64,000 nt of DNA from Schizochytrium sp. TIO01 (GCA_004764695.1 SMSO01000014.1:3423148-3487147), one strand, 5' to 3'. Positions 1 to 13,779 are shown, counted from the stretch's first letter. The notes: generated from the sequence alone by a model not told the origin. Translations and numbers: made by a program.

Positions 1-2690
1 TAATTAATAGGTTGCATATGTGCAAGTTTTAACAATTGCTCTTAATAGCTCAGGCTAGAAACCATAGGCGGTCTGTACGACTTCGGATTGTGCACTCACC
101 TACTGGATCAGGAGATATTACAGTTCAAACGTAAATGCTACAATGTGAACTTATAATAATGAATCATAAAGAGTGCCAAAACATGGGAGGTACACCTGAT
201 TAATCTTTGGCTGGTGGTTTATGCTTCTAACGTCTTAAAATTCGTCTTGTCAAGGGAAAAGGGAAAAGTTTCCCCCCTAGCTTCGCTTCAATAGAGGCCG
301 CTCTTTGAGTAGGACGGTTTGCTCAGGTATACGGAACGGTTCTTGGGTGAGCAGCCCAGCTCCACACATCTCGACCGCTACAAGACAAATTTCTTAAGTG
401 CGTATGATACAAATGACATTTGACTAACGATATTTAACCGTCTTCCTCCCTCGCTGGGTCCAGGCTTTTTTCTTGTGCAAATCGCGAATAAATACTTTTA
501 AGCGAACGTTTGATTAGTCTCCCCAGTTGACCCATTTACAGCAACAGTGAGTTTTTTTATCAAAAGTATATAAATCTAGTATGCCTTATATACAGCAATG
601 AAATCCCGCCTTCAGATGAAACCTTAGTGAGCGGGTATTAGTATCCTTCACATGTGAAAATACCTTATTTTTCAGTTTAATAAAGGTAAGTAAACGCATT
701 AAATTCTTAGAGAATTTCATTCAATGTTTTAGCAACAGCAAACGTTTCATGTACTCGGATTAACACTATACAGTTGCACCTGTCCTTGGACAAGGACACC
801 ATATACATTTTAAAATATATATAATAAAAAAGAACCTGAATATGTTAATGTAATCATCTTCCTCAAACTGTTTTTCGTAGCGCTCTAAGAATACTATTCA
901 CTTTTTTAAAATATAAAAAACTCTTTTAAAATATTTAATAAAATACATAACTATTAAATGGCCCGTGTTCTTGTAAACATATTCATATTTTTCTTTCATT
1001 ATTCATGAATTTGTTTTATTTTCAAATTAAAAATTAAACAATCTGTCAAAGAGTAATAAACCTTTTCTTCAAAATAATATTCATAGAGAGTTTGTATTTT
1101 TAATATCTCTTACTCTTTCTTATTCAGCACTTCTTGGTAATAGCTGTTGAGACTACAGTACTTCCCAGCAAAAGGCACATGTGTATACTATTTTCGAGTT
1201 TCAAATCGTAATTACTGGAAGAAGACAGGAAGCCAAAGTTGCAAAGGCGGTCAAAGATTCGATTTATGACTACTAAGGATCTAGGCATGGAGGCAGGGCC
1301 TCTTGAAAGGTTTTACTCTTGGTAAGACTAGACGATGCACTTGTAAATGCACGCCTTTACTCCCGTCAATTCGTTGTCTGGCCACCAATGACTGTGACCG
1401 AAGAAGGGCCCTCGTCTCGGTTGTTTTTCGCTTCGTCTCCATCCCAGTTGCTCCTTCCTTCTCCGTAGCCGAGAGATCGACTCGTACAGCTCTGGTGATG
1501 ACCATCGTTATCACCCTTTCGAGGCACACCCATAAGTTTAAGTCTGCTTTGCCGCGCTTCGCGTGCGTCAGTGAGTGGTAAGTATTTTAATTTTTAGGTA
1601 CCTAGGAGGATGTCTTACTTTTGCACTCTTTTTCCTTTTCTTTCTTTCTTTCTTTTTCTCTGTCCATCATTTGTTCCTTCGCAGTATCAGTAGGTACTTG
1701 GTACTAGAGATGGATCTATCTGCTGCTCCTTACGAAGGGGAAAGGAAAGCATCACCAAAACAAGCGCCAAGTGATTCCTTTAACTTCTCTCGCTCCCGAA
1801 GCAACAAACGCTCTCTCATGTGCGGACAATAGACGATGAAAGAACATCGACAAAACAAGCAGACTCACAGACCCTCATTGGCACTCGGGCTCTTATTTCT
1901 TCATTTCATTTTTATTTAAAAAATCGAAGGATGCTGCTGCTGCTTTCATGATGGCTAGAAGGGGGTGTATCACTCGACTTGGAAATGCGCACCACACAGC
2001 CAAAGCTTAGTGATTAGGCATAACCTGCGTCTCTTTGAAAAGCCAACTGTTTAAGTGGGTATTTTATTTAGGTTAGGAAAAAAAAGAAAAAAGAGATGTT
2101 TTTTATTTTATTTTTTGATAGCTGGTAGCTCACACTTCTTTCTCCCTCACATTTATGGGTGACGTGGTTTTCGATCTACCTACATCGAAACGCAGGTTCA
2201 CGTAGTTACAGAGCGAGAGTATCGGTAATCCCTGCAGGAAGGAGTAAATGAAGGAAGGGATCGATCTGGAAACAGGCTGCAGCATGTCATGATGGAGCAA
2301 AAGGGTCGTAGTGCTCCTTTCGAGTTTGTGGGTGGGCGGGTAGGCCTTGTAGGTTGTCTGGAGCTCGAGTGGGCAGCTAGCTGGAAAGTAGTAACACGTA
2401 AAGAGGAGGAGGAGCTCGATACTGAAATCAATCTAACTAGCTAGCTCCAGTAGAGAAAGACCCGCGAGTAAACGTGCGCAAATACATAAGTAGCTTTCAC
2501 AGCCACTCCTAGGTAGGGAGCTAGCTGGCTCACTAGCTACCTGCATGTCCATTCGTTGAAGCGAAAAGTTAAATTTTGAAACTAAAGGCAGTGAAACTAG
2601 AAATTATGACCGCGAGTAGGTTTAGAACCGTGATTTCAAGTAACTACATCAGCGAACACAGATCACAAGACGCGGTAGCAGGCGCTCACT
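1..2690. other. AT-rich gene-free region
   Basis: No reading frame here looks like a real gene: the longest are under 95 codons, overlap on opposite strands and match no family I know. The sequence is AT-rich, especially about 780-1100 and 2080-2130, with short pyrimidine-rich runs near 1640-1670. The last 300 bases have many TAGC/CTAG tetranucleotides. I see no RNA gene or mobile-element relic that I can support. Confidence 0.6.
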
Positions 2691-2693
2691 CAC

Positions 2694-2730
2694 TCACTCA
2701 CTCGCGCTCACTTACTCACTTACTCGCTTG
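2694..2730. repeat. (CACT)n microsatellite, imperfect
   Basis: A run of CTCA units with a few substitutions. It is the first of a dense set of tetranucleotide repeats extending to about 5.1 kb. Confidence 0.85.
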
Positions 2731-3061
2731 CCTGCGTACTTGCTGCTTTAACCGAATCCTTCCGTACTTCCTCTCAAGCAAGCAGACAAACTGCATGGCT
2801 TAGAACTGAGTCGTGGCCATGAGCCATCGTTGGGGCCGAGATCCATCCCCCTCTCGAAGTTGTATTTGTTCCAAACATAATCATGGCTCAGTCCGCTAGT
2901 GCTGGAAGGATAGATAGATGCATACATACATACACCTGCTACGGTACTATCAAGAGTAGGTAGAGGTACTCGATGGTCAACAGGTTATAAAGCGTTCCCA
3001 GTAAGTTTTTACTGCTTACGGGTACCTACTACCCAACTCGTTTCCACTTAGCCTGCTTTTC

Positions 3062-3062
<1 letters not shown>

Positions 3063-3104
<42 letters not shown>
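3063..3104. repeat. (CTTT)n microsatellite
   Basis: About ten perfect CTTT units. The purine strand translates as a Lys/Arg/Glu repeat, which makes a spurious small minus-strand reading frame. Confidence 0.9.
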
Positions 3105-3647
3105 GTCTTTGCTTGTTTGTGCAGACAAAGACGGAGGACTAATAATGTGTGGAATGAAACTAAATACGGATTACTTTTGTATTCACTAGAAGAGCAATGA
3201 TCACTTAATAGATCAAACAAGGTATCGGGGAAGCCATCGTCTGAATAGAATGAGCTATTGCGCTGCGCAAAGTGCAATTTGGAGGATTCTGTTGAAACCC
3301 TCTGTCGATGAAAAGAGAAAGTTTAGACTAGTGGGTAAGAACAGGAAGCACAATGAATACATGGCTTCATGAATAGATGTATCACAATGTGATTTTAGCA
3401 CGGCTGGGTAGTTTGTAAACCTTTGCATAATCTTGATCGCTCGCCTTTTCGGACTTCCTCTTATTATTAGTTTCGCGGTTCGACTGTTTGTTTTTCTCAA
3501 GCTGCTCTCTAGCTAGGGGAATGAAATAAGCCTAAAAGCATTTTTCAAATTCAAAACAAACCCAGGCGAAGGTAGTAAGTAAGCATCAAAATGTTATGCT
3601 TTGCTCTTCGTAAATGCTCCTTTACTCCTATTCTGTTTGTTTCCTCA

Positions 3648-3722
3648 TTCGTTCGTTCGTTCGTTCGTTCGTTCGTTTGTTTGTTTCTTTATTTCTTTAT
3701 TTCTTTATTTCTTTATTTCTTT
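3648..3722. repeat. Compound microsatellite TTCG - TTTG - TTTCTTTA
   Basis: About seven TTCG units grade into TTTG units and then into an 8-bp TTTCTTTA period. The successive single-base changes suggest stepwise mutation of one ancestral tetranucleotide tract. Confidence 0.9.
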
Positions 3723-3917
3723 GTCCCTGGCACTGAGGCACCAACCTTGGACGTAAGAGTAACCGGCCTAGTGAGCTAGCCTCCAGACGACCTTGGATGG
3801 AAAGGGCCGTTCTTCTGCTGTGCTCGTCTTCTTCCTTCGCCCCAGAGTTTCAAGTTCGCTCTCTCACTCATTCTCTCACTCATCCTCCCTCTCGTCCATT
3901 TCAACATCATTTCAAGG

Positions 3918-3965
3918 CACTCACTCACTCACTCACTCTCTCACTCTCTCACTCTCTCACTCACC
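3918..3965. repeat. (CACT)n / (CTCTCACT)n microsatellite
   Basis: CACT units followed by an 8-bp CTCTCACT variant period. A looser CT-rich stretch lies just before it (3860-3895). Confidence 0.9.
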
Positions 3966-4222
3966 TCTGCATGATGCGAGACTGAGAGAACTCCTTAACT
4001 TAGCTGGCTCGCTTTCTTCCAACTTGAACTTTCCTGAGTCCACGCTTAGCTTAGTCAGCTAGTCCAATCACGTAACAACATTTGAAACAGTTCGTACCCA
4101 AACAAACTCCCTTTCGAATAAGCGAAAGCCTCCTTTCTCCTTCTCCTTCTTCTTCTTCTTCGCCGCTGCTGCAGCAGAGAGGACCTACTACTCGGTACCT
4201 TCGTCCGCTCTCACGCAGCCTG

Positions 4223-4251
4223 GCTTGCTAGCTTGCTTGCTTGCTTGCTTG
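4223..4251. repeat. (CTTG)n microsatellite
   Basis: Short run of GCTTG-type tetranucleotide units, interrupted once by GCTAGC. Confidence 0.85.
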
Positions 4252-4561
4252 GTTGTTTGCAATCCCGCGATGGTCACAGATGCAGTACGAAGTTCGACTC
4301 GGCCACCTAGCGGCGACTAGCTACGACTACCTATGTAGCACTTAGGAGAGGAGTCTAGCTAGCTACTAGTAGCTGGTGGCTTGTGAGCCTTTAGATTTGT
4401 GTGATTTGTGAGAAAAATGATGCAAACAATACGAGGAGCGAACTACGAGGAACCCAAGTCTTCAGCGGCTGGGCATGTTGGTTGAGGTTAAAATGTTTTA
4501 GCAACGTGCAAGACGAGCCAGGACTTAGTGGGGTGCTGTTGGAGCGGCTTTGAACTTGAAG

Positions 4562-4562
<1 letters not shown>

Positions 4563-4594
<32 letters not shown>

Positions 4595-4617
4595 ATCAAT
4601 CAATCAATCAATCAATC
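4563..4617. repeat. (AATC)n microsatellite
   Basis: About thirteen ATCA units with a single central change to ATCG, so the array is nearly perfect over 55 bases. Confidence 0.92.
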
Positions 4618-4619
4618 GC

Positions 4620-7600
4620 AATCGATCGGCCATTCAGGGCTGATCCTCGCAACGTTCTATAGTATTATCACCTGTCCGCTGCAGTTTGGACGTGAGAAAG
4701 AAAACTGGAATGTGAAGCATGAATGAACAGAATAAAATAAGATTGGAGTGTGAGTTTGTGAGTATCACGACACCTCCTTGTTCATCAGGCACGCCTGACG
4801 GGAGAAGACTTTTGAATGTTGATGAATTTTGAAACTTCCACCGCCCAGCAAAACTTTTAATCTTTTAAAAGGCGAGGCGAGAATCCCCGCCGCTGGAAGT
4901 ATGAGGCGTACCGGCATCACCGATGTCAAAATCACAAGAAGCGCACGTAACTCCGATGAATCGAGGAGGCGTCTTGCTTCATTCGTCTTATCTTCGCAGC
5001 TCGAGGCGGTCTTTCCCAATGTATTTCGAAAGTTTCTAGAGATCAGGAAAGTATCGTCTTTTTGTTTATTGATCTCCCCTTTTTAAATAATTATTATTAA
5101 AAGCTTAAAATAGGTAGGTAGGTAGGTATTTATTTCATCAAAAGTCTTACGCGAACTTAAAGAAAGAGTTTTTTTCAACAGAGCGCTAGCAGCGTGCGCT
5201 ATCTGTTTCTCTAGGGCGAGAGAGCTGCGCCACTGATCACGATTCACTCAGACGCGACCTAGAGCCAACGACAACTTTTTAAAGAAGCGTGCACCGGAGT
5301 ATGACACAGTTGCCGCTACTGTGATACGTTTGCATTAATCGAACGAAACATTCGATTGCGCCTCCTTCGGGCTTCAAGTCGAGTTGAGTCAATCCAAGAA
5401 CAAGACTGAGCAAGCGTTAGGAACTGCGAGCCGACTTGAAGCACGAGGATGGCAAGTTGGCAAGCAGAATGCCGCACATCCATAATTCATCTATTTGGAG
5501 GGAAGTTTCCATTGGTTGGATGTGAGCTGGATGTTGTGAATTTGATTGAACCTGAGATAGTGAACGGACGACCAGCAAGAGCCTCTGACCGCCAACCTTT
5601 GCACGCGAAAGGACAGGAGACAATACTCTGTGGTAAAAAGAGGCGGCTGCTTCGTTGAATGACGGGAGAGTGAGTGAGGAGTGAGAAATGGGTGAGGAGT
5701 GAGGGAGTGTTTCCCGGCCTTGAGCTCGCACGGCTGTCGAGGTTTTGATCAATCTTGCAGAAGATTGTTCCAAATTGAGCCTGATTTTGACGATCACGTT
5801 TGACTTCAGAGACGTAATAAAACTATTTAGCGACGTTATGCTTCTTCACGCTATGATGTGTAAGCAGACTGGACGACTTACTTCTGGAGGGCGAACAATA
5901 TTCATGTCAGCTGACTCAAACGCGATTCTTGAGTTTGAGAGTGTTGAATTTTGAAGGTACATGACAGAAATTTCCAAATCGAAGCCTTGCTCAAAACCAA
6001 TTTTTTTATTTTGATTTTCTTTTTACATTTTAGATAATATTTATAATTATAACATATACAAACAACAACATTTTATTTTAATATATATATATATTTATTT
6101 ATTTATTAATAAAAGAAAGTGAGACAGATCATTGGAGGCATTATATAAACTATGCCACAATATCTCAAGACTTACAGATAGAATCTGTGACGCTTTACTT
6201 ATTGCACCTGCAAAATGCAAACTCTGTTTCTATTGATGGTGCGCTCCTGGACTCTTTTAATAACATAAGACCTTTTTTTTTTTTCTTACGACCGACCTAT
6301 CCACCAACGTAGTCACTTACTCTGGGCAAGAAAATCAAAGGTTCCTTTTCTCTATAACATTAAATTATTGAGTTTCATATTTAATTTTAAAAAAATAAAA
6401 AAAAAATAAAGGGGAACTGACACAATACTATATCACTTCAACGTGCTCCATCGATCGATCTGCTGTCAAGAACAGCAGAAGTAGCCTGTGGGTAGAGACC
6501 ATAGGTAAGTGTTTCGTCAAGGAGGTCTTCTGGGCCGAGCTGCGCCATATTATTATGTTTTTTGATCCCACTCGAACTGACTACTAGTCTCCCTTGGGCA
6601 GTGCATAGTAAGCGGCCACGGCACTTCGATCGAATCTTCGTTCGGCTAGAAGTGCGGAGTAAATGAACGTCAAAAACGAAGAATCATCTAAAGCCACTAA
6701 ACCACACTGCATTAGGTAGGCAGCTAATGTTGTATATAGAAATAGAAATAGCAAGGCACTCACACAAATAATTAATCTTCCACCTATGTTTTCGCAAATT
6801 CTTAAGATATCATTGCGGAGCCAGAAAGTCCCTACTTCCCAGTGTAATCTACCAGCGAGGAATGCTTGAAACTCAATAGGCAGGCATAGGTGCTCTCGCG
6901 TTCTTTCATACACTGAGCTATGCGCTTCAGTAAGTATTCAGAAAATCAAAGGCTATACAACGTGTGGCTATAAAACGATGCAAAATCTTTGGGCGATACT
7001 TACTTTTATTTACAAGAAACCTAAGCTTTGATTGAGTGAATTACCTATTCGAAAAGAAAGAATGAAAGGAAGAGGTTGGAATTGTGTAGAGTTAAAACCA
7101 TTTACCTCAATACGATTCCCAATGGAACCTATGAGTCTCGGCTCACGACTATCATATAATAAGACTGGAGTTGCTGACAAGAAGGTGAACATGAGCTACT
7201 ACAATTTTATAACATTTTCACTACCAGTAAAGCAACGTGTCATCCTTCCTTTTGGTAGCCAGAATCGTGGTAAGGTAGCAGAAGGAGGACTTTTCATCCT
7301 CGTGATGTGTCGTTTTTGGACGTTTATAGTAGACAAGCAATTTTATGTTCCGTATGAGTAGGTAATCATAATCAGTAAATTTCGAAATCGATCTGGATCT
7401 GCCAATTATGCATTGGTTCAAAATAAAAGTAGCATGTCACGATTCTGAGCTGATCATTGCCGTCTTGATTGTATGAGTAGAATTTTTCGTCAGACTGCTG
7501 GTGAACTTGCTACTCCATATTTTAACAATTGACTGATTTGAAATATTACTCATCGGTCCAAACATCCAAACGCCCTACCTGGTCTTCTAGTACCTGACCA

Positions 7601-8958
7601 AACTTTTATAGGAATATATGTATATACCCCAATATAGCAAACGCTGCATCAACTAAGACGTAAGCCAAGAGAACCACTCAAAAGCATCTCCAGACTACCA
7701 AGGTGTTGTTGCAAATCCAATTTAGTTTTGCACGTTGCAGCAACTACTCACCCCGTTCAGCATAAGAATAACTACTCCTGTTAATGGTTTTGCTTCGGGT
7801 CACCTCTATCTATTTCTGTATCCCAGATGACTATGATTTGCATGGCTACAGGGCTTGCCTCTTTTTTGGTCCTCCTTTGTTGACTTTCTTACGAAAAGAG
7901 TCACAGTATAGTGACATAGATCTTCAGCAGTATTAGCAGTGAGGCATAGCGCTGACTGGTACGAGGTACTAGTAGTCCTATGTAGTAAGTCCCGCTAGCT
8001 ATCTGGTAGAACTATTAGTCAGTGCCCTAGACAGCTTTTCGTTTCTCCAAACCCAATGTTCGTGTGCTAGGTCGGTCTATCAGGTTTGGTATCCTTAGAC
8101 CTAAAGTGAAGTACCCTATAAGTATTATATTTCCATAAACTCGGGAACATTTTCAAGGACTCGGGGATCTTTTAAAAGAAGGCTACTTGAATATCGTCAC
8201 AGTAAGGAGAGGACGAGAGGCATCTCGATCGTAGATGAACAAACACGATTTGCGTTTGTTGGACACACTGAGGTTAGCGTAGAACCAAAGAGTGCTATGC
8301 GCTTTTCATTTTATAAGTTGGAAAGCTGTCTACTATCTTTTTAATATTTACTTTTATACTGTGTGTCTAAAAAGGAAAAAGGAAAACTTTTAGTTTGACG
8401 AATTAGTTATAGGCAGCACTTCTCTTCATTTTCATTATCTTCCTCTTTTATTTTCAGTGACAAACCTTTTATTTTTTTTATTTTGAAATAAGAAGCATAG
8501 TTCAGACTTTTCATTCGAATATTCTGGTTTATTATTTTAAACATTTTATACAACAAACAGAACAAGTTCTAGAATGAGCTAGCCCTTCTTCTTCTATATA
8601 TGAAAGTAAAAGAAAGAATAAAATTTAAAGGTAGTAATTGTAACATTCGTCTTTTCTTTCTTTTGTAAGGAACCAAAGAAAGATACTCTCAAGTCAAGTT
8701 TTTCCAAGTCTTTAAACAAATCATGAAACACCAACATTCCCAAAGTAGCAGAAACCTCGCACACAAATAAAACAAGAACAAAGGATGCCGCAGACAGGGT
8801 CCCAAATAAAAGAGCCTGATCCCAGCACCTTCGGAGAGAGAACTCGGGCAATACTAAAGCAGGCAAAGCCTTCTATTCCTACCCGCTTACCTCTCAGTTT
8901 CCCGCAAAAGATGTGAAAGAGCGGCAGAACGAGGAGCTCAGAAGGATTGGATACCTTA
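4620..8958. other. Gene-poor region with only short doubtful reading frames
   Basis: Nothing here is recognisable as a gene. About 4,800-5,950 is less AT-rich and has frames of 70-126 codons on both strands (the longest on the minus strand, 5417-5797), but they overlap each other and have no domain I know. A 109-codon minus-strand frame at 6584-6913 has a hydrophobic stretch but begins at GTG rather than ATG. The rest is AT-rich spacer with homopolymer runs. An AGGT tract lies at 5111-5128. Confidence 0.5.
5111..5128. repeat. (AGGT)n tract
   Basis: Four to five AGGT units. The same motif recurs at 20035-20056 and in shorter form near 24865 and 10030. Confidence 0.85.
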
Positions 8959-9030
8959 CAGAGAGAGAGCGAGAGAGAGAGAGAGAGCGAAGAGAGAGAG
9001 AGAGCGAAAGAGAGAGAGAGAGAGAGAGAA
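8959..9030. repeat. (GA)n purine tract with GC interruptions
   Basis: About 70 bases of GA dinucleotides, interrupted several times by GAGC or GAAAG. The purine/pyrimidine strand asymmetry is complete except for the interrupting C bases. The Arg-Glu repeats that it encodes in one frame, and the Leu-Ser repeats on the other strand, are artefacts. Confidence 0.92.
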
Positions 9031-12000
9031 AGGCGCTGATATTCGGCGCCTCCACATTGGTGGTTATATCGGTCGAAGGTCAACTGCGCCGGGGCACTCG
9101 AAGCAGGTGTGTTCCTGGATGATTCAGTACGAGCGTAATCTCAGAATCCTTGCTTGCAATGAATTTGGCAGTTCAATGCCAAGGACTTCCTCCATATTGT
9201 CCGGGCCCCGAAGCTTTGCTATGATGCATGCACAAACAAAAACAAAGAACTTAAACGCAGTGACCGCTTTTATATGGAGTAAGGGTGCTAAGTAGGTCAG
9301 CCAGTTCTCAAATCCACCTAAACACAGGTGCGATTATTTATTAATCGAATCTCAACGTAGTCGTAGCTCCCTCTCAAACCTTTATACTTTCTTCTTTACT
9401 CACACATGGAGAGTCCGTCCTGCATGGACGATTGCACTGCGTTCTACAAATGCATGAAACGTATGATCGATCCCTCAGACCTGAATAGGTGCAGGTAGGT
9501 CCCTTTTATTACGCAAGTTTGGGCGAGCAAGGCCAATTTGGTTTTAGGGGGTAGTAGTAGATTTCATTAACTACAGCGACGTCATCTGCAACAAAGGCAC
9601 TCTCGCTAGTCAGAAGCTACCCTATTTTGAAACCCTTTCACTTAAACCCAAGAGGTCACAGCTATGGACACTATCATAGTACACGGCAACGACTTTGAAG
9701 TCCTATTTTCCTCGCACCAGCGAAGAAGAAGGAACTTCATTATTTATTTATTTCGAAAACAAATTTTTTATAGGCACTGTAATTTTGAAGTCCAAGTTTT
9801 TTTCCTTTTAAAAATTAAAAACCTAACGTAATTACAAAATGATAAAATTACAAAATGAATAGATAATCAAGGTCGTAAGGTTGTAAGATCGCGGTGTCTA
9901 CGAAGACACGGTGTGCGCCCCTAGAGGTGAGTAGATAAGACCTACTCCACACCGGAGATCTTTTCGTCGCTTTTTTCGGATTCGAGAGTTGGAGGAGACT
10001 CAAAGCATAACTTCGTTCTACTACTGACTAAGGTATTCAGTAGGTAGGCAGGTAGTACCGAGTGCTACGTCAGATTACGTCAGGGAATGAAGCGTTGGTG
10101 ATAGTTTCATAGGGATAGATATGGATAGTTGCCTCTACGCACTCGAGTAGCTTGAATGGCTAAGAAGTTCATGCTGAGGACAATAAAATTAGTTATGTTA
10201 CAAATGATAGTGATCAGAGAGAGACTCAGGGATTTATTTCGTTCAATTCTACTCCATCTGATGAAGTTCCACGGAACGAACGATAACCAAGCGACTGACT
10301 TGTTACGATTCTAACATACGCATGCATGCACAGGACAGATAGACAAATTCATTAATTGTATGCCCAGGTGACTCAAACATATATAACGATTATGCAGGAG
10401 CAAATTCATGATTAAATCCCAGCGATCCAAAGCGTATGCAGGAAAGCTATGATCCTTGAGCTCTTACACTCGTACTCATAGTGAAATTATTGACGAGAGC
10501 AAACGAGAGAATAGTCTCTTTGTAGCTTCGAGGCTCTATTTCTCCTTTCTTTTCTCCAATTTCTCCAAATGAAATGGTGGTTAGTACTAGCACGTTATAG
10601 GTAAGCATCAAACTTAAAGCTATTGGAATTCACCTATTCTTTGCTACCAGTTCTTTTTCCAAAGAGCGTTCGTTACTCTATAAGATAAAATAGTAGAAGT
10701 CCAGCACGGCAGCACAGGCGGGAAAAAACTCGTGCAAAAGTTCTTTTTTAGCAGCGGTGGAAGGTTTCGATCACGCTGAGGAATTAGTTATTTATACATC
10801 CCGCAATTCAGGTGTATGGCTTCTTCTTCTCTCTTTATTTAGCATATTCGTGCTTTATTTTAACTTGAGATTTTTATTGTAAAACAATTAAATCACTCCC
10901 CATCTTATTGGCTAGAAGGGTTCCTGGATCTCGCTTGAGTTCTATAAGCTTTTGCACTTGTTCTAAAATTAAAATTTAACAATATATATATATATATATA
11001 TATGTATATATGTAATAGGCAGGCTGCAACTTTCCCTTTATATATAGGAAGTGCCTACCTACCGCTAACTTGAGAATATCGAGACGAGCTACAAATTTCA
11101 CTTTTCTTCTTTTCTTTCTTTTTCTAGTTTCATAGACCTTTTCTAGTCGTTCTTAGTTTCATGCAATCAACAAAATTCACCAATATGTTGCATCGAAAAT
11201 TCGAAATGTTTACTTTGAGCAGCACCGTGTTCGCCTGTAGAAACAAGCACCTCTTTAAAAGAAGGTTTTTGTTTTGACAAAAAAGAGCATCTTTGTCCGC
11301 AATGCAGAAGAAGCAAATTAATTTCCCGGCGCATATTATTGCTCTGCCTCACACAGAAGTCGCAATTCATTGCCATCAAGATTAGGTAGTGTTCCGAGTC
11401 CATCCATCCTTTGGCGCCGACACGAAAGGAGGTAGTTTAAGTGCGCACGCCAGAGTATGCATATTCAAGCTTTTCTGCCGATAACCTGCTTACTCCGAGA
11501 CTTTATTATCCAAAAGCTGACCAAGCCTTACCCAGCTAGCGCAGGAGTTATTTTGCAAAACTATGCTGTTGCTATGTCCAAACTTGGATTGGATGAATGA
11601 GGGAATGAGCGATTGTATGAATTAGTGAATATGACAGCAGGCTGCTCAGCCTGACTGGCTTGCAATTCGAGCATAGGAATTAAAGTATAATCTCCGCCTC
11701 ACAAAAAGAGAAGAGAAAAAAAGTAAAGGAAAGAGACCCAGATCAACCAACTACCCTGTGCCTAGGTATACATATATACATATATACACATTACATACGT
11801 ACGAACTAGAAGAACTTGCACTCTCTGATAGATAAGGGCCCTCTTTATTCAATCTGGTTTGTTCATGAAGAGCTTCTTCATCGTGCGCAGGCAGGCAGTC
11901 GAACAGAAGCACTCTTCCCAGTAAACGCACCAGTCGGCACGTTCGTCCCGCTGCCCATAGTCGGAGCGATTCCTCGGGTTGGAAAGAGAGTTTTGCTTGT

Positions 12001-12212
12001 AAAACTCTGCAGGCAAGCCTGACTGAGGAGGAGTTCTCAGACCACTGTCATGTGAACCATTGCTTTTCTTGATGATGATATGAAAAAACTTTAGAATTCT
12101 TCTTCAACAAATGAAGCAATCTTTCAAAACTTACGCAGAACTTGACGACCTGCTTTCAAGAGCCTTAAAGTTAAACTAGTCCATCCCAGAGAACAAACAG
12201 ATCACTCCCGCC
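9031..12212. other. Gene-free AT-rich spacer
   Basis: No convincing gene. Reading frames are short (up to 78 codons, e.g. minus strand 11167-11403) and unrecognised. An AT dinucleotide tract lies at 10982-11011. Confidence 0.55.
10982..11011. repeat. (AT)n microsatellite
   Basis: About eleven TA units followed by interrupted TATG units. Confidence 0.9.
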
Positions 12213-12270
12213 CTCACTCACTCACTCACTCACTCACTCACTCACTCACTCACTCACTCACTCACTCACA
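12213..12270. repeat. (CACT)n microsatellite, longest tetranucleotide array here
   Basis: Roughly fourteen perfect CTCA units. This is the longest uninterrupted tetranucleotide array in the window and the third location of the same motif. Immediately after it comes a second array of different sequence. Confidence 0.93.
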
Positions 12271-12280
12271 CGCACTGCCA

Positions 12281-12316
12281 GCCCTGCCTGCCCTGCCTGC
12301 CAGCCAGCCAGCCAGG
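12281..12316. repeat. (CCTG)/(CCAG) tetranucleotide tract
   Basis: CCTG units switch to CCAG units, i.e. the unit and nearly its complement. This makes the tract partly self-complementary and able to fold back. Confidence 0.8.
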
Positions 12317-13779
12317 TGGCTACAGCTAGCTCTAGCTACAGAGAGAGATTTCTACACAGAGGCTGAAGCGAACAAGAGCCGGCGGCGGAAGAACTATTTC
12401 ACCGGACTAAGTCGGCAGTACACTGGAAATGGCCGTCCTCTGAGTGCTTGTTATGCGTAGTTCTATGCCTGGCAAATCAATCTACAGAGGAAACTGCGAA
12501 GTCAAGCGGCCATGCTTAGAGGGATTGATAAAGCAAATCGAAAGCCAAAACAACCTCTGATATGATTTACGCATACTGAGAATTGAAAGGAGTAGCTTCA
12601 GACTGTAGCTCTAGAGCTAAAGTGGTGCTTATTCCAGCCTGGAACAGAAGGGGTTAACCAAGCATGTAGATAGCTATGTGCTGGTTTTAATATTTATTTT
12701 AGTGCTTAGTGACCGACGCAGTGATGATTAGATCTAGGCAGCGTATTTATTTCATCGATTCGGGTTTTCACCAGATCCTCGCGAGCGGACAGCTCCGCTT
12801 ACGCTGACCAAGTTCCCTAGCTATCGAACTATCTCAATAAAGCCCTTGCTTGGGTCCTGGGATCGCCTATATTCCTGCAGATTTGTGTGAACCTTGGGAC
12901 GGAAGAGAACGATTTTAGTGGCATTTGCGCTGTGTATCCATCATAATACGAAGAACTAGTCAGGCACTTATCAAATTAAAGGAGAGCTTCCTATGTTTTA
13001 GGGCAAGCTTCATTCTCTCACTGGATTTTCCTCGTTGATGAAGAAGACTGGACTTTGAATAACGCAGCACAGCAGCAGGTAGTAGTCGAGCACCAGCCAA
13101 ATTCCTCTTTTTTATTTATATTTTTTGTTTATGTTTATAGTGATGGTTTTATTTGATCGAATTTGTTCTGTTTTGTTTTGTTTTGTTTACCAGAGAATTG
13201 ATTAGTGTAAACCTTTTTTTCAGGCAAACTTATAAAGAACGATCAGCATGACGACGAATTAAAAACTAGGACCACCACTGATTTTCAAAATCTCTGCTGG
13301 TTCAGAGAAGGATTACACTGTCGAAAGACTCAAAAGAAATTTTGTGACTGCCCGATACGCTGACCTCTCCACATGAACTTTGTGTATGTATTCTTGAAAA
13401 GGGATGTCAGCTTTCAGTATTTCCAATAAAACTCATTGCAAGGCTTCTTCTACTTTACATTTATTGTATTTATGAAAAATGTTTCCTCCTTCTCTGTTAA
13501 GTTTCATTTAATTGGACAAAGCAGCATTTCATAATTTTCATTTCAATCTGAATGGAGTAGCAGCTTTGTGTAAGCGTTAATAGATGTATTTCGGCATTGC
13601 AAACTCTTTTGGTTTGGCCTTTATTCCTTAATTCTTCAATAATTGTACTCTTTTTTTAGCAGCAGCTCAAATCAAGGAAATATCATTCGCAGCTTTGAAC
13701 TCAAACGAACGAATACTCATGATCCTCTGTGGAGCTTCATACATGGACATTAAACAGGCATACGATGGAACGATCTGTG
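12317..13779. other. Gene-free spacer
   Basis: I see no gene, RNA gene or repeat worth naming here apart from a short TTTTG run near 13170. The DNA is AT-rich with frequent stops in all frames. Confidence 0.55.

Noticed and set aside
8913-9122. Arg-Glu-rich reading frame over the GA tract, and Leu-Ser frame opposite
   Set aside because: Pure translation of a dinucleotide microsatellite; no gene-like sequence beyond it.
9960-10035. Possible minus-strand tRNA near a TCGAATCC sequence
   Set aside because: The A-box match is poor and no anticodon stem can be formed.
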